A DNA stretch of 28,709 nucleotides from Discostella pseudostelligera (taxonomy: Eukaryota > Bacillariophyta > Thalassiosirophyceae > Thalassiosirales > Thalassiosiraceae), in contig JALLBK010000558.1 in the NCBI GenBank assembly GCA_036940085.1, positions 1-28,709 of the forward strand, given 5' to 3'. Every line of letters starts with the position of its first letter. Position 1 is the first letter of the stretch. The notes beneath the pieces are model-generated. The model had not been told where the DNA came from and made no database searches. It saw only the letters and a list, made by a program, of their open reading frames with translations. The position numbers were made by a program, and so were the translations under genes. This document shows positions 16,488-27,854 of the stretch, piece by piece.

Positions 16488-19467
16488 TCAATTCGGAACC
16501 TCCTCGGTCAGTGTCCGCAGCACTGAAAACTTTCGTTCATACTTGCTCATCTTTGCCTGTTCATCAAGAGCAAAGGCGCATGAGAACATGATGCATGGAG
16601 AGATTAAACTGCTAGCATAGTAGGATACTCACCATGAGTTTCGTTAAGTAATGAGCGCTCCACTCCCGTGTATCTTCATCGTCAACGGCAATAACCAAAT
16701 CACCCTTGAAGATTAAACCTTCCAAGGGCGAAGTTGGTTTGACACTATGAACAATTGGTCCTTCAGAGCAGGTATCGATGATAATACCCAATTTTCCAGG
16801 AGGGGCAATAATGTCTACTCGAATTCGATTGGAAGGAACTGGCTCGTCGTCGTCACCCCACTGTGCTAATGGATGTTGCATCCCTTCCGCGGCGCTCAAA
16901 GGGCTGCCTGCAACACGGGATGCTATGGATGAAGGAGTTGCAAGTCCATCATCAAGGCTATACATGTACGTCAACTGTTCATTTTTGGGTGTTACCTCTT
17001 GCAAGTTTCTTGGCGACAAGTCCTGATAGAACGACCCTTGCTTTGGAGACAGTTGGTCTAATCTTTCATCGAGGTGACTTTCATGGTCGAGCTTGGAAGA
17101 AGCGCGAGTCCTCTTGCTAACCCGATGGGAGATTAACATACCCAACATGAGCACTCCACAAACAGCCATCGACAAAATAGCAATAATTTTTGCTCTCATG
17201 TCGTTGGGACCACTCTCGATATCACTCTCAGAAGCTTTGTCAACAGTTGTGCTCACATCACCGTCGATGTAATTGATGGACGTTAATCTATCAAAGTCAT
17301 CGATGCCAGCCTTGTTCGCATCCTCTTTCAACTGAACAACAAATCCCATCGAATGCACGCTAGATATTGCAACCACTAGATCAGCGAGCTCGTCTTCGGA
17401 TGCGTTCGTCAAATAGTTGGCAGTATCGGAATCGGTACTGCCCGAGACGAGTAAATCCACAAGCAATGATGACTCTTCCTCAAGACTGCGGCGTGCACCT
17501 CGTGTAAAACGAGTTCCGAGTCTTCTCTCTGAAAGAAGCATCTGATTGGTTACCTCGCATTGCACTTCATATATATGTGGCCGGGCAACAGCAATCATTT
17601 CCCCGAAGTATGAACCACATGAATTTTCAAAGACTGCGATTGCCTTCTCGTCCATAACAGCGTACATTCCAATTAAATCTATTCGAGCCTCAGCTTCAAC
17701 TGTGACTGTTCCCGGAAGTGGGGAGATTTGGGTATGATTTGTTGGTGGATCTTCACCTGCGTTTCCTCCTGTCTCCTTATCAACCGACGACGAATCTTGC
17801 GTTGATGGGCTTTGCGTAGGATAGGACGAGTCAGTCATTAGCATTGACATGCTCAACTCCGTGCTCAATTCATTCAGGTCTGTGTACATCAGCTCCACAA
17901 TGAGGGTAGGCGAGTGGCTAGGTCGTGAGTTCTCAACGATTTCAACGGGGATGTTCATGTCACTTAGATCCAAGGGCATGCTTAATTCATTCAACACCAT
18001 AGACATGCTCATCAACTCCACAACGAGAGTAGGTGAATTGCTAGGAAATGATGCATCGAGCATGTTCGTTGGTATGCTTAATTCACCGAAATCCAATTCG
18101 TACTGTTCCATTGACATACTCAACTCCACATTATGAGTAGGCGAAGTGTTCATTGGTAAACTCATCTCAGCCGACTCGATGTCTTCAAGCGTGTGCTTTT
18201 GCTCTTGAGACAAATCACTGCCCGACATTGCGTTTGTTCTTGTTGATAACATCAAGCTTCCTACCTCCATCGACATCAACGTGCTCAGCTCATACAATTC
18301 CAGAGTCATGCTCAACTCCAAATCGAGTGTAGGAGAGCTGTCGATCATCTTCATTGACAAACTCATGTCACTGAACTCCAAGGATATGATCGGCTCGCTT
18401 GAGAAGTGCATGGACATGCTCATGCTCATAGCATGTAATTCCAAAGGACCAAATGATGGTCCATAGGCGAAACTTAATGAATCATCAATATTCATAGACA
18501 TGCTCGATTCAATCAGTTGAAAGTTGAAGCTTAATGAATTCGACTCGGTGGGCATACTCATCTCCAAAGTTAGTGCATCAAGATCCAGAGGGATGACCAA
18601 ATCACTCGAGTCTTGAATAATCATGCTCATGCTCATACCTTTGAAGGGGAAATTCAATGTATCGTCAACTTTCATCGACATGCTCGTGTCAATCAGCTTA
18701 AGATTGAAGCTTAATGAACTCGACTTGGGCATACTCAACTCCAAAGTCATGTCGCTGAACTGTAATGACATGCTTATTTCACTCAAGTCTTGCATGGACA
18801 TTGATGCCAGAACCTCAGTTGACAGTCCATAGGAGAAATTCGTATCATTACTCGACTCATCATCAATTCTCATCGACATGTCCGACTCGGTTAACTCCAG
18901 ATCGAAGCTCAATGATTTGGAGTCGGTGGGCACGGACATGCTCGTTTTGGTTGGATATTGTATCGAAAATTCCAGTAGCTCAAGAGCATCATTGCTTGAC
19001 AAATCATTTCTCATCGACATTGACGCATCAATCATGCTCATGGACTGGACGACGGGCTGGCTCATTGTGTCCAAAAAAGTTGACGACGATGTGGACGGGA
19101 AAGTAGAATCAGTCGTATCAATCACTAACATATCATCAGATGCACTACCACCAATGAACGGCAACAATTCTCGAGCACGGATGGCAGGTGAACTCTCGAA
19201 TGGAGCCGTATTTCCATTGGAAGCCTTCCGATACTGAAATTTGGGGGTGCCTGTCGCTCTCGGTGCATCATTGGGTGTAGATGGTTGGATCATTCGATGG
19301 AGCGTTCGACGGCCACCAAACATACCCCGCCGAGCAGACCTTCGAACTGCCATATGAGGGTTTCGCATCCGAAGCGGAATAGCGCCATGGTAGGCGTCGG
19401 CAATGTTGGCAGCCTCCGCGAGTGGCGTCCAGCCATGGATGAGGACTGCTAACATGAAAAGCCCCAT
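16488..19467 (-). CDS. secreted/membrane protein with MSM-rich repeats, one TM span and a PDZ domain
   Basis: Exons on the minus strand are 19467-16633 and 16556-16488; the 76-bp intron (GTGAGT...GAACAG, phase 0) joins HYLTKLM to AKMSKYERKF, completing the PDZ fold, and the product is 967 residues. Residues 1-19 are a signal peptide (LFMLAVLIHGW). Residues 120-545 are repeats built around MSMSM, SLSFNLKL and ELSMP: three long units of about 60 residues, then shorter SPTL..ELSM units, with alternating hydrophobic and polar residues that suggest beta strands. A Cys-containing domain spans about 570-740. One membrane helix lies at about 757-780 (IIAILSMAVCGVLMLGM), followed by a basic cytosolic stop (RVSKRTR) and an acidic/polar tail. 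The PDZ domain, about 884-960, has KLGIII as its ligand-binding loop. An external repeat region coupled to an internal PDZ points to a surface protein, perhaps adhesive or cell-wall-linked; function unknown. Confidence 0.85.
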
Positions 19468-19848
19468 CGTTTTGGATGAAGAGAGGATTCGCTCTGGTTG
19501 AAAAGGTGCAATGTTGTGTATCGAAATTTAGAATTGAAATCAAAGTCCCCCAACAAGATGATGATGATGATGATGAATGAATGATGGTGTTGTTGAGATG
19601 ATTTTTTTCATGAGGGAGATGAGTTTGACGCCGGCGGCAAGTCGATTTCCTTTTGGGCGAGAGAGAAGAAACGGTGCTGGCACACTGAGTTGGCGATCGT
19701 TTCTTAATTGTGATGTTGGAATTGGTACAATTTTTCGTCGATTCTTGGCCCGCCAACTTTCCCGCCAACGGCATCAATCTGGCGGGAGCTGGTCCAAGAA
19801 GGTCAGCCGCACAAAAATCCAAGTGACCATGGTGGTGGCCGACGGCCG
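19468..19848. promoter_or_regulatory. divergent promoter with E2F-like sites and ATG microsatellite
   Basis: This 381-bp region separates the leftward PDZ gene from the rightward GCNA-like gene. TTTCCCGCCAA (19758-19768, minus-strand TTGGCGGGAAA) is a near-perfect E2F-like site; GGCCCGCCAAC and CTGGCGGGAGC flank it within 20 bp. All lie within 110 bp of the GCNA-like start, so that gene is the likelier target. A GAT/ATG triplet run lies at about 19557-19577. Confidence 0.5.
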
Positions 19849-22062
19849 ATGACGCGCGTAGTAGTCCTGAAGTCCGCCACAATAGCCATGACCTTGTCCA
19901 ACAACAGAATGAATCGAGCCAACAAGAGATTCTCACCCACCCGGCCATCGTCATCGTCGTCGTCATCATCATCGTTATCTGCCCACCGAAACAACGACAA
20001 TGACGAAGCGCAGGTCGCCGACCTCTTCACATTGAAGGAACGATTTGACAAACAGCTACCCAAATATGGATTTCTATGGAGGAGCATGGCAAATGCACGT
20101 CTAGCGAAGGATGCTGCGATGACGGGAGGTGGTGCATATGGGGGTAAAGAAAATGTCAGCCCGCCATCGCGATGCTATCAAGCAGCGGGGGATGACGACG
20201 GTCGTGTTGGCCCGCGAGGCACAAGTTCAATTGACGACAACGACGGTGGCGGAGAGAAGTCGTCAACGACACCAACTTCATTACTCGATGCGATATTCAA
20301 CAAACAGCTCGTGTCCCTTCGTGTTCCATCGCGACCCTCCTCCCCCAATCATGAGCTATGTGGAGAAGAGTGTGACTGTGCCGATCCAATCATTGAAATT
20401 ATCGATCATGAGGATGCAAGTGTCTTTGATGTCAATGTCGATGAAGAGTTGGCTGATTCGACCGATGATGAATCGGTGATGAATTCGAGGAGAACTGCGT
20501 TCAAACTCGAAGATAACGTTGAGGAAGCCAGAAGTTCGGATCACGAGAAGAATGCAGCCCTCGGGGACGAAAGCGATGAAGATGAGAGTGTTGTGCTACT
20601 CACCCGTACGCCAAAGAAGAAGGTGTTCATTATTGATAGCGATGAAGAGGATGGAAGTGATGGTTTGGATAATAACGATGATTCTTCTTCAATCATTGAA
20701 GATTATCAGCATCATGATGATCTGGACGAACCAGAGGATGGGCTTGGAGAGAACAATGATGAATCGTCGAAATCAATTTCAACTTACGGAATATCATCCA
20801 CCTCCAGCAGACGAACATCCAATCGATTGCGCAACTCAACCCCAAAATCAGAAGATCTAGATTTCATTGATAGCGATGGTGATGAAAGTGAGAAAGAGTG
20901 GCTTGAAATCTCATCTAGTGAGGAAGATAATATCTCACCGCCGAAACGACCTAATACAATTGTCATCTTGAGTGATGACGAAGAGGAGACTGAGAGTGAC
21001 AATGACGACGACGATGATAAGCAGAGCGCGTTCACCATTTCTGATGATAGCGATAGCAGTCCAGGTAGTGATTATTCAAGCGTTCACAAGAAACGAGGAA
21101 GAGGACCTAGACCTACCTCCGGGGGACGAGCTACGCGGAAAATGTCAAATAATTCTCAACGCAATAACTCGAAGTCAACGTTTCGAAAAGATCGCAATGC
21201 CATTACATCCCGAACTTTCTCCAAGTTTAATAAACTTGCATTCAACAGCAAACTTTCATCAGTAGAAGTCAATTGGTCCAACAAACTCAACACCACAGCC
21301 GGCATTACGAGAATGAGAGGAAAACTTGGCGAGAAGAATGCACATACCCGCGTAGCAACGATCGAGCTTGCCACCAAAGTTATTGATGATGAAGATCGGT
21401 TACGGGCTACATTGTTGCACGAGATGTGTCATGCCGCGCAATGGTTGGTGGATGGTGTACACAAGCCACCGCATGGGAGCCATTTCAAGAAGTGGGCCGC
21501 TCTCTCCACGAGAGTTATTGGAGATGTGGAGGTCACGACAACACATGATTATCAGATTGTCTACAAGTATACGTGGGTGAGAGAAGTGCAGGAACTTAAT
21601 TTGGTTGTGTATTTTGTTCTCGTGTATGATAGGGTACTCATGCGTTTGAATTCATTCTGTGTACGCATTTAGGCGTGCACTGCTTCGAATTGCAAGGTGG
21701 TAATCAAACGACACAGCCGAAGTGTCGACCCAACGAAGCACTGTTGTGGACGATGCCAAGGCAAACTAGTTGAGATCGAAGTCCCCGGTAGCAAAGGTGA
21801 TACCGCCAATGGTACGAGCTACACTCAGAAGAAGGCGCGCAAAACATCCGATTTTGCTCTATTTGTCAAAGAGCAAACTCCACACGTTCGAACTCGCTTG
21901 GCTAGGGAACTGTCGTGCTCTCCGAAGGAAGTGGCTCAGTCTGATGTGATGAAAGAGTGTGGAAGGTTATGGCGCAGTCAGAAAGATGCTGCCGAAACAT
22001 CGGTCAATGTAGGACGGGATGTGGAGTCTGTGGAGCAACGACTTGCCAACATGGCTCTGTGA
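19849..22062 (+). CDS. GCNA: GCNA-like protein: acidic region, SprT protease, zinc ribbon, HMG-like box
   Basis: Exons are 19849-21576 and 21673-22062; the 96-bp phase-0 intron (GTGAGA...CATTTAG) joins YKYTW to ACTASNC; 705 residues. Residues 180-430 are an acidic disordered region with several SUMO-interaction-like motifs (IIEIIDHED, VFIIDSDEED, TIVILSDDEEE). The SprT metalloprotease domain runs from about 450 with HEMCH at 524-528 and a third zinc ligand, His542, in PHGSHFKKW. The zinc ribbon uses Cys578, Cys583, Cys601 and Cys604. Residues about 635-695 look like a degenerate HMG box (SDFALFVKEQTP...VMKECGRLW). The order acidic/SIM, SprT, Zn ribbon, HMG matches GCNA (also called ACRC), which clears DNA-protein crosslinks under SUMO control and protects genome integrity in germ cells. 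Spartan lacks the HMG box. A second Met at residue 14 is an alternative start. Confidence 0.88.
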
Positions 22063-22472
22063 GCAAAAGGAAACCGTGAGTTGAGGACGTGATAGGTTTG
22101 GCGAGAAGTGAGGTTACACCGCAGGGTATCAGAGGGCTGTTCCAAGTCGACGATGGAGAATGCTCAAACGTTCGATGATGCGAATATTGACTTCTAGGTA
22201 TCTCCTGTTGAATCATTGGCGATGCGGTATGAACGGCAGAGGCAACCAGAACGCATTAGAATGCAAAGTGCTAAGAGATGAGAAACGTCCATTTACAAAA
22301 CAGATGTTGACTTTACTGTACAACTGTTCAATTCTTCTTTCTTTGCTACAAAATGCGATGTATCAAATCAAGTTCATCTGACTACCCCCACTCACACAAC
22401 ATATAAGATCAATAATTGACCATGGGCGGCGTCAAAACAATACAAAACCTCAAGCCACCCCATGCATTTCAT
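22063..22472. other. intergenic region between convergent genes
   Basis: Both flanking genes end here, so this stretch should contain their 3' untranslated regions and polyadenylation signals. I see no protein with family features and no obvious RNA gene. A reading frame of 73 codons (22160-22381) has no recognisable content. Confidence 0.5.
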
Positions 22473-23816
22473 TTACGCGTAATTTCCATAGTTGTCAGGG
22501 ACCAAGACTGCGCGTTTCTTCTTCATACTTGAATGGATGAGGCAGGCTGTGACACCAAAGAAGAGTGTTGTGGCGGCAAAAATCCCCACTAAAATTTCAT
22601 CAGTGACGCCGGAAGCAACTTCGGCAAAGGTGGCAGCAATGCGTGTTTTGCCCCAAGGATTGAGGCCTTGGATGAAGCTGCAGGCGAGAGTGTTTTTGTA
22701 ATAGAGTCCGGTACTGGAATCGGCCTTGAGGTTCGTTTCGCACTTGCCAGCAGGTTCATAAAGGGCTTGACAAACCTCCTTAATGGTAGCCTGATTGGCA
22801 TTTTGGTTGTTGGCATTGTTTACGTCTCCTTCTTCTGCGTCGTTGTACTCCTCCTCCGCAGTTTGCTTGCAAGAGATGCATTCATGCGGAATCAAACTCG
22901 TCGTCGAATAGGGTAGAGCTGCCCCGTAGCTAACCATCTCGTAAGTGCCAGATGGTGCTGCGTAAGAGCATGTCTCATCCATGAACACGCCAAGGAGAAT
23001 ACTCTTGCCGTTGGTGCTGCAGTACGGTCCGACGAAGTATTCAACATTTTGCTGTTGCTGTCCGTTGTTGTTGTTCTGGTTGTTATTGTTATTGTTGTTG
23101 TTAACTTCCAGACGGCGACATTCGAGTGCCTCTTGGAGATTGAACTGCTGTTGACCGTTGTTGTTATTATTATTGTTGTTGTTGTTGTTGTTGTTGTTGT
23201 CTTGTCCGGCGCATTGAGCAGAGAGGCCAGCGCTTGCCAAGCACTGATTCTCACAGACCTGTAATTAGGGAGCAAAGAAACGAAAATTAGTCGTTATAAC
23301 AACATATCAACACTGACCCCGCAGTACTTTAATGCAAATGTTATCACTTGCCTGATCATCATTGGTATCCTCGCAATTGCAGTTTGCCCTGGCGGCCTCA
23401 CACTCTGCCTCCTCAATTTCAGTCTTGTACTCCATGTACGTGCGGATGAATTCATTCATATCGACAACATAATCAGCCCCACCGCTGCATCCAGATCCAC
23501 ACTTTCCTGTGGGGCAAAGCTTGAAATGTACCAAGCGTTGTTGGTACAGTCCGTTGTATCCCGCACGGTTATCGTTGTTGTGGTTTTGATTGCCACCGAA
23601 GTACCCACCGTAGTACTCATGGGAGGTGACACACTGCTCAAAGCGCAGAGAGTAGTCGGCTGCCCAGATCATGCCGTTGTTGTTGTTATTGTTGTCGTTG
23701 TTGAGGAGACGAGCCTTCGTCAGGATATCCTGTCCCATGCGAGAGTTGGCCGGGATGGAGGAGGTAGCCGAGGCAATGCCGACGAAGAGGATGGGGGCGG
23801 TGATGGCGAGCTTCAT
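22473..23816 (-). CDS. Asn-rich, Cys-containing secreted/type I membrane protein with a GC-AG intron
   Basis: Exons on the minus strand are 23816-23352 and 23258-22473, 416 residues. The 93-bp phase-0 intron begins CAG|GCAAGT and ends TTACAG, a GC-AG intron; the join gives CNCEDTNDDQ-VCENQCLASAGL, restoring a regular C.C...C...C spacing. The start at Met 23816 gives a good signal peptide (MKLAITAPILFVGIASATSS); a Met 25 codons upstream would hide it. Cys-rich regions (CPTGKCGSGCSGG; CEAARANCNC) alternate with Asn runs encoded by AAC/AAT triplets. Near the C-terminus is a membrane span (ILVGIFAATTLFFGVTACLI) followed by a basic stop (KKKR) and a short tail. Proteins of this layout are numerous in diatom genomes, from memory, but I know no function. 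It may sit on the cell surface or in vesicles. Confidence 0.78.
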
Positions 23817-24088
23817 CTTTTCTTTCCTATTGGGTTGCCTCTGAACGAGAGGTAGGTGATTGTGTTTATAGACGAATAAATAAAATGACAATGAATGATG
23901 ATGATGTGAGCATGTTGAGGAGCAAGCGTTAGGCCAGATGATAGAAGATTAGGTAGGGGTAGGAGTAGTACCGAAAGAGGTGCTTCAAAAGGTGCGGCGG
24001 CAAGTTGAATTCAGCGTCTGATGTTTTGTGTGATCGACAGTTGAAGCGTTTCGTTCGCAAACTTNTTGTTCAACATCAACCATGAACC
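23817..24088. promoter_or_regulatory. divergent upstream region, includes one N
   Basis: 272 bp between the leftward Asn-rich protein gene and the rightward kinase gene. No E2F-like GGCGGGAA site was seen. The N at 24065 lies 24 bases before the kinase start; unlike the N at 13231 I see no duplicated flank, so it may be a single uncalled base. Confidence 0.4.
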
Positions 24089-26543
24089 ATGGCCGTGGCG
24101 GCTGCTACTACGCCCTCGCCACCTCCCTCTTGCTCGAGAAGCATGACAGGTCATAAAAATGGAGGCACGCCCCTGCAGCCGGTGTTGCGATTAATTCACT
24201 GTGTTCAAAAAGGTATGCCTTACCCTACACCCACACTATTATTTACTACCTATGCATCAATTGTTCATAATTCATGATGTTCCCTCGTATCTGTGCCCCG
24301 AAAATCCAAGAGCGAGGAGCATCTTGTGCACTGGTGGGATCGCTGGGAATAAATCGAAACACATGTTCTTTTCGGGCAAACCTTCGTTCTACCCGCACTG
24401 CATCAAACTCAGCAATATCCATGTTCTATGAAAATGCCAGCAATAACAGCAGCGATTTGAGGTTAGCAGCCATGCTTCAAGCGGCACGGCAATTAGTTGA
24501 TGGAGGGATGGTAGACGAGAACAAGCATCTGTTTTTCCATGATGTTGTGGTTGAGTATAATCAATTCTTGTCCAACATAATACAAGTATTCTTTATCGAC
24601 GAAGTCTCGAAGAGAAAAAGAATAAAGCAGGGGACAGTCAACTCTACTCAGACACAGACGGCAAATGAATCGAGACGGAATGCAAAGGTTGCGCTATCAT
24701 TGTTAGATTTGATTCTCTCCTTCGTCACGCTCAAAGAGAGCCTGGGCATGGAAAGAGCCACACTTTCAGGCTTGATGGCAAGTAGAGTCAATGAACAGAT
24801 AGGCGACACTACGCATGCTAACAATACTGATGGTGCTCGGCTTACTCACCTCGTTAATGATTTGGTTATGGTAGTCGAAAATCAACATCAAATTATGGAA
24901 GTACTTCGAAAGCAATCTGGTCTCGATGTATTTGGGGGTACGCAAAAGGAAGTTACGGACACTGCAGAGGGAAACAATGAACCCCTTGAAGAAAACTATT
25001 GTGCAATACTTCGGCTCGTCGGTGATTGCATACGTCCCAGTGATGCTATGCGTTCACTTCAAAATCATATCAGGAAGGATTTTGATATCGATAGATTTCA
25101 ACACGCAATGCCAATGGACGAGTTTTGGGCTAACATAACCTTGTACATGGATCGCTTGCATTCTATGGAGTTGTATTTGCTCGAGGAGCTGGACAATTGT
25201 GAGGGTAGCTTCGATGGATTCGACCTTCTAGCAATGCACGAGAAATGGAAGCAACATGCAAAAGGGATTACAAATAGAAAAACGCAAGAGAATGCGAAGG
25301 ATGCTTCCATGCCTGTCTCAACACAAGATGCGCGTCTTGATGATGGAAAAAATAACGTTCAAAACCAGAACTCACTATTTATTCCTCCGAAGTCAAAAGA
25401 AGACTCTGAATTGGAAGAATGGGAGATAAGTCTCTATGACGTTGAGTTCCATAAACGGAGTAAGTGCAAGGTCGTTGATTCATGAGATATTTTCACCGTT
25501 CATGTCATTTGTAACGTCGATTCCATCCTTCAAATAATAATGTTCAGTTGGCAGGGGTAGTTCAGGAACAACCTACTTGGGAAAGTATTGCAATCAAGAC
25601 GTTGCAATAAAGGTCGCAGCGACTTCTGAGATGGGGCTCGAAGGATGGACGGCTGAGTTAATGTCCTTGAAAAAACTGCATCATAACAACGTCATCCGAT
25701 TCTTGGGCTCGATATACAATCCATCTCCTCTCATGTATTGTCTCGTTCTAGAATATTGCGATGGTGGCGACTTATCTGTGGCTCTATCTAGCATCACTCC
25801 GCCACAATTCTTTACTAACGTTTCAGCTGGTGTTGCGAATGGGATATTCTATCTTCACAAAATGAAGTACATGCATCGTGACATTAAACCAGGCAATGTC
25901 TTGCTGAGCGGGGATCCAAAGTCAGGGAAATTTGTCGCCAAGTTGACCGACTTTGGCCTGGCAGTCAGAGTACGCGATGCATCAGTGACGAATGAACTCA
26001 CTGCTGAGACCGGCACATATCGTTATATGGCTCCAGGTGCGCAATTAAGTGATTTCATTGCGTCAATTTTTTGCCTGACAACTGCAATACTCACTCTCCT
26101 TTTTGATTACTTTGGTTCCAGAGGTTATCCGCCACGAGAGATATGACTATGCTGCAGATGTTTACTCATTCGGACTATTGATGTGGGAGATCATCACACG
26201 CGAAAAGCCATTCGATCCGCAAAGTCCAATCGAGGCTGCAGGAGCTGTCGCATTAGAAGGTAAAAGGCCTCCTTTTCCTGAGGGCATCCCTTCGAACGTG
26301 AGGACATTGATAGAAGAGTGCTGGACTGAGCAACCAAGTGAAAGGATGAAGGTCGAACAGATAATCGAGAGTATTGGGGAGATAAGCGGCGACATGACAG
26401 CTGAATCATGGCTTGCAGCTCCGACAGGGCACCCTGTGTACAAGCAAGCAATTGCTGGAGAAGAGCCAGCTCGGACACACATGAACGCACCACCGCAGCA
26501 AAAGAAAAAGTCGCTTATGCAAGGGCTCTTTAGAAAGAAATAG
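24089..26543 (+). CDS. TKL-like serine/threonine protein kinase, four exons
   Basis: Exons are 24089-24212, 24311-25459, 25548-26036 and 26122-26543, with introns of 98, 88 and 85 bp, all phase 1; 727 residues. The joins restore kinase hallmarks: R|IGRGSSGTTYLG across intron 2 and YMAP|EVIRHERYDYAADVYSFG across intron 3. The kinase domain runs about 425-690 with glycine loop 426-431, Lys446, Glu461, HRD at 534-536 (HRDIKPGN) and DFG at 559-561, so all catalytic residues are present. The wording of subdomains VIII-XI (VYSFGLLMWEIITREKPF, IEECWTEQPSERM) is of the tyrosine-kinase-like group. Residues 1-424 have no familiar domain and are mostly helical, with a leucine-rich part at 70-200. The C-terminus is basic (MQGLFRKK). 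Exon 1 is the least certain; the Met at 24274 or 24277 in the next frame is an alternative start. Confidence 0.87.
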
Positions 26544-26599
26544 ATGTGACTATGAACGTCGTTAGGGCGATGACCTACCTAGGAGGAATCACAGCAGCA

Positions 26600-27847
26600 T
26601 CATGTTGCATTATCTTTTTGTATTAAATTCATATCTGCAAGTGCTTTCCATGTATGGCGCGGGAAGGATTGTGGTTCAGCAATCGAAACTGTAGCTCTAC
26701 TGCCAGTTGATGAACTAGTCAGCACATCAAATGTTTGGCCGTCTGATTTAATTGTCTGTGTGTGATAATTGCAATAATGATGTAACCGCTTAACGAGCTC
26801 ATGGACGTCGGAAGGTTCATCCACGTCATGCATCAATTTTCCGATGGATACGTCCACATTTGAATCAGTCAGTGCTTTCAGTTGGGAAACTGCCGTGAGC
26901 GGCTGACTCCACCGAACTCCTGAAAATACCTTGGACGAAGGAGCATGGCCTGGTATCGAGATGAGTCCATATCCGCCTGTTGTGTAAGGTGAAAGAATTA
27001 GAATAGACGTTACCGTCACATCTCTCGAGGCCGTTCATCTTTAATCATAAACTCACCGTCTACAGCAGGACAAACATGAGCTCTTCCAAAAGTTGCCGTA
27101 AGTGTATTGTCGATGCAATCTCGTTTGCTTTTGTGATCAGGCATGTCATTGCGCAACCATTTATTCCCAGAAGATATCTGCAAGCCATACACTACTTCTT
27201 CCATGGGAAGTTCGGGAGAGTCCATTCCCAGAAACAGCACCACTTCATTATAATTATTTGTGTTTTGAATTGTGGATGATTTGGTCATTCTCATCAGTTC
27301 GCGGGTTCTATCCAGCGCATCCGTGAGTTTATCTCCTAATGATGATGACGTGAGATCGGAATTGGATTCTGTTTCATTTTGTACAGATGACTTCATTGGA
27401 AGGAGAACCCATTCACTAAGAGATCGACCTAATTGTTGAGCTTTGGTTGAATTGGCGTATGGGAGATTTAGTAATCGGAGGATAGACTCCATTTGCAATT
27501 CCCCTGATTTGGTGTCAGGTGCATAGAGCAACACTTTTAGTGTACTACGCAACAGCGGCTAGACATCACGTGAGTTAACAAAGCGCAACCTCTGCAACGA
27601 AATTAATAAATAAGCAATCATTCATCGGCATACTTACGCATTCACTCAGAGAAACCAAGACATCCGACAGCATGGCTTGTGCCAACTGCGCGGCACCTTC
27701 GTCTCCCAACAATGGTGCAAGCCGAGTTTTACTCACTCCTGCGATCGGGCATTTCGCGACGACCACTACGGCCCCACCGATGCATTCATCCGCAGTTTTG
27801 GTCTCGATTTCCATTGAACAAGCGTATCTAACGCAGTGAGCATCCAT
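26600..27847 (-). CDS. DUF2064-type nucleotidyl/glycosyltransferase, three exons
   Basis: Exons on the minus strand are 27847-27638, 27558-27057 and 26976-26600, with introns of 79 and 80 bp (GTAAGT...TCTAG, phase 0; GTGAGT...AACAG, phase 1); 362 residues. The N-terminal signature VVVVAKCPIAGVSKTRLAPL matches KxPxPGxVKTRL of the family, with GDEGAAQLAQAMLSDVL after it. The second motif, VVLFLGMDSPELPMEEVVYG, and the third, VCPAVDG|GYGLISI, restored by the second splice, match the DCPxL and PAxDGGYxLI blocks. These are GT-A fold proteins, common in bacteria (rSAM/selenodomain-associated transferase 1), with unknown donors. An insert of 30-40 residues follows exon 1. Start: Met 27847 lies just inside a cluster of E2F-like sites; an upstream Met at 27997 would translate through that cluster. 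It converges on the kinase gene, 56 bp apart. Confidence 0.82.
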
Positions 27848-27854
27848 TATTTTT

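Noticed and set aside
18878..19237. Plus-strand open frames within the MSM-repeat gene
   Set aside because: They are antisense shadows of a low-complexity repeat region with no independent motif or start context.
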